A stretch of 48,530 nucleotides of DNA from Dehalococcoidia bacterium (GTDB lineage Bacteria; Chloroflexota; Dehalococcoidia; Tepidiformales; Tepidiformaceae): the NCBI GenBank assembly GCA_022827945.1, contig JAJEIT010000012.1:1-48530 (forward strand), written 5' to 3'. Of the stretch, positions 7,323 to 14,212 are shown in pieces. Each line of letters starts with the position of its first letter. The first letter of the stretch is position 1. The position numbers were made by a program, and so were the translations under genes. The notes below the pieces were generated by a model that was given only the letters and a program-made list of their open reading frames with translations, had not been told where the DNA came from and searched no databases.

Positions 7323-8189
7323 GTGAGCCGCTTCGCCGTTCGTGCCGCCGACAGCGACGACGCACCCGAGCTGGCGGAGCTGCTGGCGGAGGCGTTCGCG
7401 GGGTCGAACGCCTGCTACCCGGAGCCGGAGGCGCCCGCGGAGGCCGACCTGGCCGTGCGCATGCAGACGGGCGAGGCGTTCCTGCTGGCGGAGAGCGACG
7501 GCGATGTCGTCGGGGTGGTGCGGCGGAGCGAGGAGGAGGGGATCGCGAGCTTCGACCTGCTGGCTTCGCAGGAGGCGGGGGCGGGGCGGGCGCTCGTGCG
7601 GGCGGTGGAAGCCCGCGCCCAGGACGGCGGACTGCGGCTCGTGCGGGCGCGGCTCCCGGACGAACCGCGGCTGGCCGACTACTTGGCGGCGCTCGGTTAC
7701 CTGCCCATCGGGCGCGCGAACGAGGCGTTCCGTGGCGAGCAGGTCGCCATCCTCACGGTCGAGCGGCGGCTGCCGCTGCTGACCGTGCGGGAGCAGCGGC
7801 GCAGCGACGCGGACGCGATCGCGTCGCTGGCGGGCGAGGATCCGTGGCCGTTCGAGCAGGGTTCGCGCCCCGGCTGGTTCGTCGCCTCCGACGGCGACCG
7901 CGTCGTGGGCGTCATCCAGGCGCGGGACACGGGGGGCGGTCTGGCGGCCATCCGCGAACCGGCGCTGGCGGCGGGGTACGAGGGGCGCGGTCTGGACGCG
8001 TGGATGGTCGAGCGCGCGGCGGACTACGCGGGAACGCACGGCTCGCACACGGCGGAGCTGCCGCTGACCGAGGCCACGGCGCCGCTCCAGCGGCTGCTGG
8101 AGGATCGCGGCTGGGACCTCGAGCGGGGCAGTGACCGCTACGTGAAGCGATTGAGCGGGCAGGTCCGCGAGGACGCCTTCACGGACTAG
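7323..8189 (+). CDS. Double GNAT-fold acetyltransferase-like protein
   Basis: About 288 residues. The N-terminal half (FAVRAADSDDAPELAELLAE to about residue 120) reads like a GNAT domain and a second, weaker GNAT-like repeat follows (about 145-280, beginning TVREQRRSDADAIASL). The classical acetyl-CoA loop Q/RxxGxG/A is poorly kept in both, so activity is uncertain. The start is either GTG 7323 or ATG 7314. TAGGAT at 7310-7315 lies seven bases before the GTG, which fits the leaderless pattern seen elsewhere in the window. The substrate is unknown. Confidence 0.7.
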   Translation: MSRFAVRAADSDDAPELAELLAEAFAGSNACYPEPEAPAEADLAVRMQTGEAFLLAESDGDVVGVVRRSEEEGIASFDLLASQEAGAGRALVRAVEARAQDGGLRLVRARLPDEPRLADYLAALGYLPIGRANEAFRGEQVAILTVERRLPLLTVREQRRSDADAIASLAGEDPWPFEQGSRPGWFVASDGDRVVGVIQARDTGGGLAAIREPALAAGYEGRGLDAWMVERAADYAGTHGSHTAELPLTEATAPLQRLLEDRGWDLERGSDRYVKRLSGQVREDAFTD

Positions 8190-8209
8190 ACTTGCCGCCG
8201 GGGGTGCTG

Positions 8210-8743
8210 ATGAAGTCCCGGCTGGTTGGGGTCGCGTGTGCGCTCGTGCTGGCGTCACTCGCCTTCGCGGCCTGTTCCGACGACGAGCCGGGGCCTTACC
8301 TCGGGGAGGGCGAGGAGGGGAACATCGCGTGGCGCGCGGAGCGCGATCCCACCAGCAACTACCTCACGTCGGTCGTGTGGATCACCTCCGAGCCGTGGCG
8401 CGATGAGCACGAGCGAGAACTCACCGCCACCCTGATGCTCTACTGCGACGGCTCCCGTGTGATCGTCCTGCTCGAGACGGGAGCGAACCAACCAAAGGGC
8501 GACGTGATCTGGCAAGTCGACGACGGTCCCGAGGTCTCCGAATTCTGGACACAGCCCTGGTGGGGCGACGAAGGCGACATGCTCCCGCGCATCGCAGACA
8601 GGATGATCCGCGACCTGAAAGGCGCCTCGCGTTTCGCCATCACGACAGCGGGCACGCCAGAGCTCGCGTTCAACCTCGACGGCGCGCTGGAGACGCCGGT
8701 GCAGCCCAACATCGACAACTGCTCACTCGAGGGCTGGCGCTAG
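8210..8743 (+). CDS. Small lipoprotein, unknown
   Basis: The 177-residue product starts MKSRLVGVACALVLASL and has a lipobox ending AFAAC (Cys22), followed by an acidic stretch, so it is predicted to be exported and lipid-anchored. The mature part is rich in Trp, Glu and Asp, with no family I recognise; it ends with a Cys close to the C-terminus (NCSLEGWR). I prefer ATG 8210 with GGGGGTG upstream over the TTG at 8192. It follows the GNAT gene by 20 bp and converges on the nitroreductase gene. Confidence 0.7.
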   Translation: MKSRLVGVACALVLASLAFAACSDDEPGPYLGEGEEGNIAWRAERDPTSNYLTSVVWITSEPWRDEHERELTATLMLYCDGSRVIVLLETGANQPKGDVIWQVDDGPEVSEFWTQPWWGDEGDMLPRIADRMIRDLKGASRFAITTAGTPELAFNLDGALETPVQPNIDNCSLEGWR

Positions 8744-8747
8744 CAGA

Positions 8748-9389
8748 TCAGGTCGCGAGCCAGTCCGGCGTGTTGTCCCAGGAATCGAGGGCGGCGACCT
8801 CCGAGAGGGGCTTGCGGTCGAGGGGGCCGAAGCGGCCGCGAGGGTAGCCGAGGGGGACGCAGTAGACGACCTGCGCCTCGGCGGGAATGCCGAACAGCTC
8901 GTGGACGCGCTCCTCGACGACAGCGTGGAGCGTCGTGATGGTGCCGCCGATGCCGATCGAGCGGGCGGCCAGGAGCAGGTTCTGGACGGCGGGGATGACG
9001 GACTGGGCCGCGCCGGCGCCGCGCGCGGTGGCGCAGACGAGGACGAAGGCGGGGGTGTCGCCGATCTCGCCGGCGAGGCGCATGGCCGACTGTCGCACGC
9101 CCTTCCCGGGTGGGATGTCCTCGGGGCCGCTGATGCCCTCGTCCTTGCGCTTGGCCCACCACGCCTCGTGGTAGAGCTCGCCGAGGCGGGCGCGCTTCTC
9201 GGGATCGGTCACGAGAAGGAAGCGCCAGGGCTGGGCGTTGCCGCCGTTGGGGGCCTGGCGGGCGGCGTCGAGGATGTCGCGCAGGTCGCTCTCCTCGATG
9301 GGGTCGGGGCGGAAGCGGCGGATGGCGCGCATGGTGTACATGGCCTCGCCGAGGGTCATGGTCCAGCGGTCGGGTGCGGGAATGGGCAC
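8748..9389 (-). CDS. FMN-dependent nitroreductase family protein
   Basis: The 213-residue protein shows the nitroreductase fold signatures: RAIRRFRPDPI near the N-terminus for FMN phosphate binding, then ARQAPNGGNAQPWRFL, and IGGTITTLHAVVEERV further on. The C-terminal PLGYPRGRFGPLDRKPL is the typical FMN-contacting end. Such enzymes reduce nitro compounds, quinones or flavins with NAD(P)H; the physiological substrate cannot be named. The start at ATG 9389 has GGAGGT 11 nt upstream. It is a single-gene unit, convergent with the lipoprotein at 8210. Confidence 0.88.
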   Translation of the reverse strand: MPIPAPDRWTMTLGEAMYTMRAIRRFRPDPIEESDLRDILDAARQAPNGGNAQPWRFLLVTDPEKRARLGELYHEAWWAKRKDEGISGPEDIPPGKGVRQSAMRLAGEIGDTPAFVLVCATARGAGAAQSVIPAVQNLLLAARSIGIGGTITTLHAVVEERVHELFGIPAEAQVVYCVPLGYPRGRFGPLDRKPLSEVAALDSWDNTPDWLAT

Positions 9390-9438
9390 GGGTCACCTCC
9401 GGGATGGTTCGGGGTCAGCCTGCCACCTGGGGCGGGCG

Positions 9439-9461
9439 GGGGCCAGCGGGGGGCTGGCCCC
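9439..9461 (-). terminator. Hairpin downstream of the 9483 membrane gene
   Basis: GGGGCCAGC / GCTGGCCCC forms a 9-bp stem with a five-base loop just past the stop of the minus-strand membrane gene. No long T-run follows on either strand, so termination strength is uncertain. Confidence 0.45.
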
Positions 9462-9482
9462 TTGAGCACCAGCGTTGTTGCC

Positions 9483-9785
9483 TCACCGCCCGAAGTCAGA
9501 GCCGGGACGCGCGAAATTCGCGAACAAGAGCAGGAAGCCGCCGAGTACGACCAGCACCCCAAGGGCCACCGCCAGGCCAGCAGCCTCCCAGGGGACGGCG
9601 GCAGACCGTCTCGCTAACAGCCAACCTCTGACTGCCAGCACTGCGGCGGCAATCCAGCAGGAGAGACCCATGATCAACAGCGGCGCCCACGCCGCAGCCG
9701 ACCCCGTCGCGACGAGCACCCACAGGCCGCCGACGCCGAACACGTACAGCCCAGCGGCAGCCCAGTAGTACCCGTTCTTCGTCAT
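9483..9785 (-). CDS. Small integral membrane protein
   Basis: About 100 residues from ATG 9785 (MTKNGYYWAAAGLYVFGVGG). Three hydrophobic segments are visible, near residues 6-28, 30-52 and 70-92, with a positively charged loop (RGWLLARRSAA) between the second and third. There is no catalytic motif. The larger gene at 9857 lies 71 bp upstream of this start on the same strand and also encodes a membrane protein, so the two may be co-transcribed. Unknown function. Confidence 0.6.
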   Translation of the reverse strand: MTKNGYYWAAAGLYVFGVGGLWVLVATGSAAAWAPLLIMGLSCWIAAAVLAVRGWLLARRSAAVPWEAAGLAVALGVLVVLGGFLLLFANFARPGSDFGR

Positions 9786-9856
9786 GCCTGCCCTGCGGAC
9801 GCAACCTACCATGCCCGCCCCCCCAAGACGGGCGAGGGAGGCGGCAGCCTGCATGC

Positions 9857-10333
9857 TCAGTGCGCCCCACAGTCGGGGCTAAGCACCACTGAGGCCACAA
9901 GCAGGACCAGAACGTTCAGCATGAGCAGCGCAATCCCCACGCCGTGGAGGGCACGAGCGGGCTCTCGTCTGCCGACCCCTCTCAAGGCCAGCACGGCAGA
10001 CGCCACCAGCGAGGAAAGGCCGAGCATGGCGAGTCCCTGGCTGTGGTCGGCCTGATCCGGCGCGTTCGCCTCCTCGGGGTACATAGCTATGGCCAGCGCA
10101 CCGAGCGCGATGACGGAGGCAGCGAGTAGCCAGCGGGCGAGATGCACCTCAAGGCGGGGGAAGCGGTGTGCCACGGCTGGCATCGCCACCGTCAACGCAC
10201 CGGTGAGCAACACCAACAGGGTGGTCGGCCACCGCCCGGCGAAGGCTGCCAGGGCAACAAAGCTGGCACCCGCCACAGAGGCGACCACAAGCCTCGCCGA
10301 AAGCCACCGCCGCACGGAACCGAATGGATGCAA
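9857..10333 (-). CDS. Integral membrane protein with four predicted helices
   Basis: A 158-residue hydrophobic protein. The reading frame begins at a TTG (10333); a GTG at 10315 (MRRWLSARLVVASV) is an alternative and gives a better charged start. Segments near residues 15-33, 38-55, 68-84 and 105-150 look membrane-spanning, the last perhaps as two helices. It ends with the short tail SPDCGAH. No family is recognised. It is followed by the small membrane gene at 9483. Confidence 0.6.
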   Translation of the reverse strand: MHPFGSVRRWLSARLVVASVAGASFVALAAFAGRWPTTLLVLLTGALTVAMPAVAHRFPRLEVHLARWLLAASVIALGALAIAMYPEEANAPDQADHSQGLAMLGLSSLVASAVLALRGVGRREPARALHGVGIALLMLNVLVLLVASVVLSPDCGAH

Positions 10334-10389
10334 GGGTCGCAGGACCTCGCCAGCATCTTAGCGAGCAAGCTCCGAACTCACTCCACTCC

Positions 10390-11352
10390 CTACATGGCGC
10401 CGCGCGCCAGCACGGTCGCGACCATTGCCACGTAGGCCGCCAGGAGAACCGCGCCCTCCCAGCGGTTGAGGCGCGTGTCGGACCAGGAGAGGGCGAAGAG
10501 CACGACCGTCGAGAGCGCCAGTGCGGGCACCTCGAAGCGGTAGAGGGCGCTGTCGATCGGGAGGGTGGCGACCGCCCCCGTCAGGCCGAGAACGCCGAGC
10601 AGGTTGAAGACGTTCGAGCCGACGACGTTGCCGAGGGCGATATCGTGGTTGCCGCGGAGGGCGGCGACAGCGGTCGTCACGATCTCGGGCATGCTCGTGC
10701 CGATGGCGACGACCGTCACGCCGATGGCGACCTCGCTGATGCCGGCCCGTCCGGCGATGCCCGTCGCGCCGTTGACGGCCAGCTCGGAGCCGACGGCGAG
10801 GCCGCCCACGCCGAGCACGAGGAGCGCCGACTGCTCCGCCATCTCGCGGCGGGTCAGCTTCCCCGCGGGCGCGGGGACGTGGTCGGCGGCGAGCGTCTCA
10901 GCGGCGTTGGGCTGCAGCCAGAGGGAGAGGCCGACGAAGGCGATCAGGGCGACGAAGAGCAGGGCGCCGGTGGCATGCCCGATCGTGCCGGTCAGGCCGA
11001 GCGCCGCGACCACGACCGTCGCGGCGAGCAGGACGGGCATCTCCCAGCGCAGCAGGCGGGGATGCACGTCCATGGGGCGGATGACGGCGGCGATGCCGAG
11101 GACGAGGGCGACATTGGTGATGTTCGAGCCGAAGACGCTGCCCACGGCGAGGTCGCCCCTGTCCTGGATGCCTGCGACGAGGCCCACGACGAACTCGGGG
11201 GCGGAGGTGCCGAAGGCGACGACTGTCGCCCCCACGATGACGGGCGAGAGCCCGAAGCCCATGGCGAGTCGCGAGGCGGACCGCACGAGCAGCCAGGCCC
11301 CGGCGAGCAGGACGCCGAGGCCGCCAACGGTGAGGACGGCGTCAAGAAGCAC
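10390..11352 (-). CDS. Sodium/calcium exchanger family membrane protein
   Basis: The 320-residue protein has the internal duplication of the CaCA antiporter family. The first repeat contains VAFGTSAPEFVVGLVA and GSVFGSNITNVALVLG; the second contains AIGTSMPEIVTT and NVVGSNVFNLLGVLGL. These alpha-repeats carry the ion-coordinating Ser, Glu and Asn residues. About ten helices are expected, and the arrangement is like YrbG/K+-independent bacterial exchangers. The start is GTG 11352, with TAGGCT (11359-11364, minus strand) six bases upstream, so it is probably leaderless. It sits directly past a glnA-tail copy and terminator. Confidence 0.92.
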   Translation of the reverse strand: MLLDAVLTVGGLGVLLAGAWLLVRSASRLAMGFGLSPVIVGATVVAFGTSAPEFVVGLVAGIQDRGDLAVGSVFGSNITNVALVLGIAAVIRPMDVHPRLLRWEMPVLLAATVVVAALGLTGTIGHATGALLFVALIAFVGLSLWLQPNAAETLAADHVPAPAGKLTRREMAEQSALLVLGVGGLAVGSELAVNGATGIAGRAGISEVAIGVTVVAIGTSMPEIVTTAVAALRGNHDIALGNVVGSNVFNLLGVLGLTGAVATLPIDSALYRFEVPALALSTVVLFALSWSDTRLNRWEGAVLLAAYVAMVATVLARGAM

Positions 11353-11387
11353 GCCGTGAGCCTAGCGGAAGGTCACCGAAACCGGAA

Positions 11388-11490
11388 AAGGCGCCGGCCC
11401 TGGACCCGGCGCCTTCTGGCTGTGCCTGGTGCGGGAGGAGCGTCCCTAGGCGTCGAAGTAGAGGGAGAACTCGTACGAATGTCGACCGCC
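11388..11490 (-). repeat. Displaced copy of the glnA 3' end and its terminator
   Basis: These 103 bp match 12240-12350 closely. They contain the terminator stem AGGCGCCGG / CCGGCGCCT (followed by TTTTC on the minus strand), the same downstream spacer, a TAG stop and the codons for the last glnA residues (EFSLYFDA). After that, 12-13 bases are lost before a shared ATGTCGACCGCC. The copy lies about 850 bp from the original, on the far side of hicAB. It no longer encodes a protein but still looks able to terminate minus-strand transcription. Confidence 0.8.
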
Positions 11491-11503
11491 CGGCGGGATT
11501 CCG

Positions 11504-11848
11504 TCAACTCGCCGGCATTGCCTGTGGTGCGGTCACTTCGATCTCGACCATCTCGAACGTGGTCGAGATCGTGGGAGCGGGGTCGCCGAACTCGGCGTAG
11601 GACTCGAGGACATCCTCCGGGACGGGTTCGCTGTGGTGGGCGATGGCGTCGTCGATGGACATCTTCGGCTCCGGGAGCGGTTCGCCATCCTCCAGCATCG
11701 CCTCGATGTGAAACACGAGCGCCTCGCGGATCATCGCCTGCATCTCATCCCAGGTCTTTCCCGTGCTGATGCAGCCCGGCACATCGGGCACGTAGGCGCC
11801 GTAGTTGTTGGGGGTCCGCTCGAAGACGACCGCGTACGTGAGCTTCAT
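11504..11848 (-). CDS. hicB: HicB-type antitoxin
   Basis: The 114-residue protein starts at ATG 11848 (MKLTYAVVFERTPNNYGAYV), with AGGAAGAG upstream. It has the HicB partial RNase H-like fold signature, VPDVPGCISTGKTWDEMQAMI, followed by an acidic C-terminal extension. HicB neutralises the HicA mRNA interferase and usually represses the operon. The start overlaps the hicA stop by four bases (ATGA), so toxin precedes antitoxin as usual. Together with hicA it lies between two copies of the glnA tail. Confidence 0.88.
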   Translation of the reverse strand: MKLTYAVVFERTPNNYGAYVPDVPGCISTGKTWDEMQAMIREALVFHIEAMLEDGEPLPEPKMSIDDAIAHHSEPVPEDVLESYAEFGDPAPTISTTFEMVEIEVTAPQAMPAS

Positions 11849-12045
11849 CGGCTTCTCTTCCTGAGTCCCGCTTGACTCATGATACTCGACCACAGTCTCG
11901 GCCCGACATCCTCACGGGGGTGCCCCGGTATGGTCACCGTTCCCCGCTTCGTCGGGTGGTGAAACTGGCGGTGACTGCCCTTCGTCCTCACCCGGTACCA
12001 GCCGTCCCGCTCCACGAGCCGAATTGCGTCCCTAACCTTCGGCAT
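11845..12045 (-). CDS. hicA: HicA-type mRNA interferase toxin
   Basis: A 66-residue double-stranded-RNA-binding-like protein beginning MPKVRDAIRLVERDGW. It contains TKGSHRQFHHP with the catalytic His of the G-S-H motif and then VTIPGHPREDV, both hallmarks of HicA. It would cleave translated mRNA when unbound by HicB. It is translationally coupled to hicB by an ATGA overlap. Upstream (12046-12239) I see no gene, only a small GGGTTCACCC hairpin near 12140. Confidence 0.88.
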   Translation of the reverse strand: MPKVRDAIRLVERDGWYRVRTKGSHRQFHHPTKRGTVTIPGHPREDVGPRLWSSIMSQAGLRKRSR

Positions 12046-12239
12046 GGCCCGGCTTCGGAAGGGCGTCCTTCAAACTCGCTGTCATACCACCACCGGGAGA
12101 CGGTAGCTCCTGTTCCAGTGCCACCCAGAACGACTCTGAGGGTTCACCCTCTGAGCAGACCTCGGAACAACACCATCAGGCAATAGTTTCCCCGCTGCAG
12201 ATGCGGAGATCAAACGGCGTCTGGGGGGTGGAACATGAG

Positions 12240-12350
12240 AAGGCGCCGGCCCTGGAGCCGGCGCCTTCTGACTGTGCCTGGTGCGGGAAAGCCGACTAGG
12301 CGTCGAAGTAGAGGGAGAACTCGTGGGGATGCGGGCGGATGTCGACCGCC
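12240..12350 (-). repeat. Original glnA 3' end and terminator (duplicated segment)
   Basis: This is the native partner of the copy at 11388. It covers the last 18 codons of glnA, the stop codon (12296-12298), a 25-bp spacer and the terminator stem AAGGCGCCGGC / GCCGGCGCCTT at 12240-12270. The pair forms imperfect direct repeats flanking hicBA. Confidence 0.8.
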
Positions 12351-13726
12351 GCCACCTCGTTCTCGCGCTTGTAGTCGATCCAGGTGCGGATCAGGTCCTC
12401 GTCGAAGACCTCGCCCTGGAGCAGGAAGTCGTGGTCCTCCTCGAGGGCGTCGAGGACGCCGCCGAGGGAGCCGGGGAGCACGGGGTAGCCGTGCTCGTGC
12501 GGGTCGATCTCGAAGAGGTCGACGTTATCGACCGGGTCGCCCGGGTCGATGCGGTTGGCGATGCCGTCGAGCCCCGCCATGAGCATGGCGGAGAAGCCGA
12601 GGTAGGGGTTGCAGGTCGGGTCCGGCGAGCGGAACTCGAGCCGCTTCGACTTCGGGTTCGAGGAGAGCATCGGGATGCGGATGCCGGCGCTGCGGTTGCG
12701 GGCGCTGTAGACGAGCACGTTGGGCGCCTCGTAGCCGGGCACGAGCCGCTTGTAGGAGTTCGTCGTGGGCGCGCAGAAGGCCATGAGGGCGGCGCCGTGC
12801 TTGATCAGGCCGCCGATGTAGTAGCGCGCCGTCTCGGAGATGAGGCCATAGCCGTTCTCGTCGTAGAACAGGTTGACCCCGTCCTTCCAGAGCGACTGGT
12901 GGACGTGCATGCCGTTGCCGTTGTCCTCGAAGACGGGCTTGGGCATGAAGGTCGCCGTCTTGCCCGCGTTGCGGGCGACGTTGCGGACGACGTGCTTGTA
13001 CCACTGGAGGTTGTCGGCCATCTGCACGAGGGGCGCGTAGCGCATGTCGATCTCGCACTGGCCGGCGGTGGCGACCTCGTGGTGGTGGATCTCCACCTGG
13101 ATGCCGACCTCCTGCATCTTCAGCACCATCTCCGTGCGGAGGTCCTGCAGGGTGTCGCGCGGGGGAACGGGGAAGTACCCCTCCTTGTGCTCGGTCTTGT
13201 AGCCGAGGTTGGGGCCGCCCTCGGTCTCCATGTCGACGCCCGTATTCCAGGCCGCCTCGACCGAATCGACGCGGTAGAAGGCCGTGTCGCGCTCGGAGTC
13301 GTAGCTGACGCTGTCGAACACGAAGAACTCGGCCTCGGGGCCCCAGAAGGACTCGTCGGCGACGCCGGTCAGCTTCAGGTACTCCTCGGCGCGCTGGGCG
13401 ACGGCGCGGGGATCCTTGTGGTAGCCCTCGGCGGTCACGGGGTCCTTGATGTCGGCCGTGATGCTGAGGGTGGTGTGGGCGGCGAAGGGGTCGAGGACCG
13501 CGGTGTCGGCATCGGGGATGAGGATCATGTCCGAGCGCTGGATGCCCTGGAAGCCGCGGATGCTGGACCCGTCGAATCCGAGCCCCTCCTCGAACGTATC
13601 CGGGCTCCACTCGCTGGGGGTCACGGAGAAGTGCTGCCACGCACCGAGCAGGTCCGTGAACTTCACATCGATGATCTGCACGCCTTCGTCGGCGATCAGC
13701 TGTTGGACTTCTTCGGGGGTCGTCAT
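12296..13726 (-). CDS. glnA: Glutamine synthetase type I, adenylylation Tyr replaced
   Basis: The 476-residue enzyme forms glutamine from glutamate, ammonia and ATP. It has the N-terminal beta-grasp (FTDLLGAWQHFSV), GFDGSSIRGF, the metal and glutamate sites (GPEAEFFVFD, then NGNGMHVHQSLW) and the ATP region with RNRSAGIRIP. In GSI-beta enzymes the adenylylated Tyr sits in a NLYDLP motif; the aligned stretch here reads DLFEIDP, with Phe near position 405. Adenylylation at that site is therefore not possible. The start is ATG 13726 with AGAGGT upstream. It follows glnK by 144 bp on the same strand and ends in a terminator. Confidence 0.95.
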   Translation of the reverse strand: MTTPEEVQQLIADEGVQIIDVKFTDLLGAWQHFSVTPSEWSPDTFEEGLGFDGSSIRGFQGIQRSDMILIPDADTAVLDPFAAHTTLSITADIKDPVTAEGYHKDPRAVAQRAEEYLKLTGVADESFWGPEAEFFVFDSVSYDSERDTAFYRVDSVEAAWNTGVDMETEGGPNLGYKTEHKEGYFPVPPRDTLQDLRTEMVLKMQEVGIQVEIHHHEVATAGQCEIDMRYAPLVQMADNLQWYKHVVRNVARNAGKTATFMPKPVFEDNGNGMHVHQSLWKDGVNLFYDENGYGLISETARYYIGGLIKHGAALMAFCAPTTNSYKRLVPGYEAPNVLVYSARNRSAGIRIPMLSSNPKSKRLEFRSPDPTCNPYLGFSAMLMAGLDGIANRIDPGDPVDNVDLFEIDPHEHGYPVLPGSLGGVLDALEEDHDFLLQGEVFDEDLIRTWIDYKRENEVAAVDIRPHPHEFSLYFDA

Positions 13727-13787
13727 TGGGCTACCTCTCTGGGTCGGTGGTGGCGCGCCCGCGAGGGCGCAGGGATGCGGGAGTGAT

Positions 13788-13838
13788 CATCGCCAGCCGG
13801 CGGGCGTAGGGGCAACGCCCGCCGGGGGTCTGGCGATG
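13788..13838 (-). promoter_or_regulatory. Long hairpin in the glnK-glnA gap
   Basis: CATCGCCA / TGGCGATG form the base and CGGCGGGCGT / ACGCCCGCCG the upper stem of a strong hairpin in the glnA leader. No T-run follows, so it may be an RNA-processing or stability element, or a weak attenuator, rather than a terminator. Confidence 0.5.
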
Positions 13839-13840
13839 AA

Positions 13841-13851
13841 GTTCGTGTTAC
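13841..13851 (-). promoter_or_regulatory. GTAACACGAAC box upstream of glnA
   Basis: On the minus strand the sequence GTAACACGAAC lies about 115 bp before the glnA start, 20 bp past glnK. The same GTAACACGAA core is found before the GlnR-like regulator gene at 38123. This is a candidate regulator binding site (inference). Confidence 0.4.
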
Positions 13852-13870
13852 GGCTGGATGTCGCGTGCGC

Positions 13871-14212
13871 TCAGAGGGCGACATCCCCCCGCTCGCCCGT
13901 GCGGACGCGGATCGCCTCCTCCACGGGAATGACGAATATCTTGCCGTCGCCGATGTTGCCCGTGCCGGCCGCCTCGATGATGGCGCTGATGGCCTTCTCG
14001 ACGGCGTCGTCCTGCACGACCATCTCGATCTTCATCTTGGGGAGCAGGTCGACGACGATGGTCTCGCCGCCGCGCCCCTGGTGGGCGATGCCGCGCTGGG
14101 CGCCGCGGCCGGTGACGGAGAGGATGTTCAGGCCGTGGATGCCCTGCGCCTCGAGGGCGTCCTTCACCTCGTGCATGCGCTCGGGTCGGATGATGGCCTC
14201 GATCTTTTTCAT
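13871..14212 (-). CDS. glnK: P-II nitrogen regulatory protein without T-loop tyrosine
   Basis: The 113-residue trimeric signal protein senses 2-oxoglutarate and ATP/ADP and controls the ammonium channel. It begins MKKIEAIIRPERMHEV and ends with the conserved GDGKIFVIPVEEAIRVRTGE. The T-loop reads GIAHQGRGGETIVV: position 51, a Tyr uridylylated or adenylylated in other bacteria, is Thr, Tyr46 is also absent, and there is one extra residue. Covalent control by GlnD is therefore unlikely. The start overlaps the amt stop by four bases (ATGA), which supports GlnK rather than GlnB as the name. Confidence 0.93.
   Translation of the reverse strand: MKKIEAIIRPERMHEVKDALEAQGIHGLNILSVTGRGAQRGIAHQGRGGETIVVDLLPKMKIEMVVQDDAVEKAISAIIEAAGTGNIGDGKIFVIPVEEAIRVRTGERGDVAL

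Noticed and set aside
11386-11503. A second glutamine synthetase remnant gene
   Set aside because: Only the last few codons plus the 3' flank are present, which is better described as a duplicated gene tail.
12281-13786. Long open frames antiparallel to glnA (and likewise to thiolase, purM, lysC, pyrG)
   Set aside because: They are expected shadows in very GC-rich coding DNA, with Arg/Ala/Gly-rich low-complexity translation and no ribosome sites.
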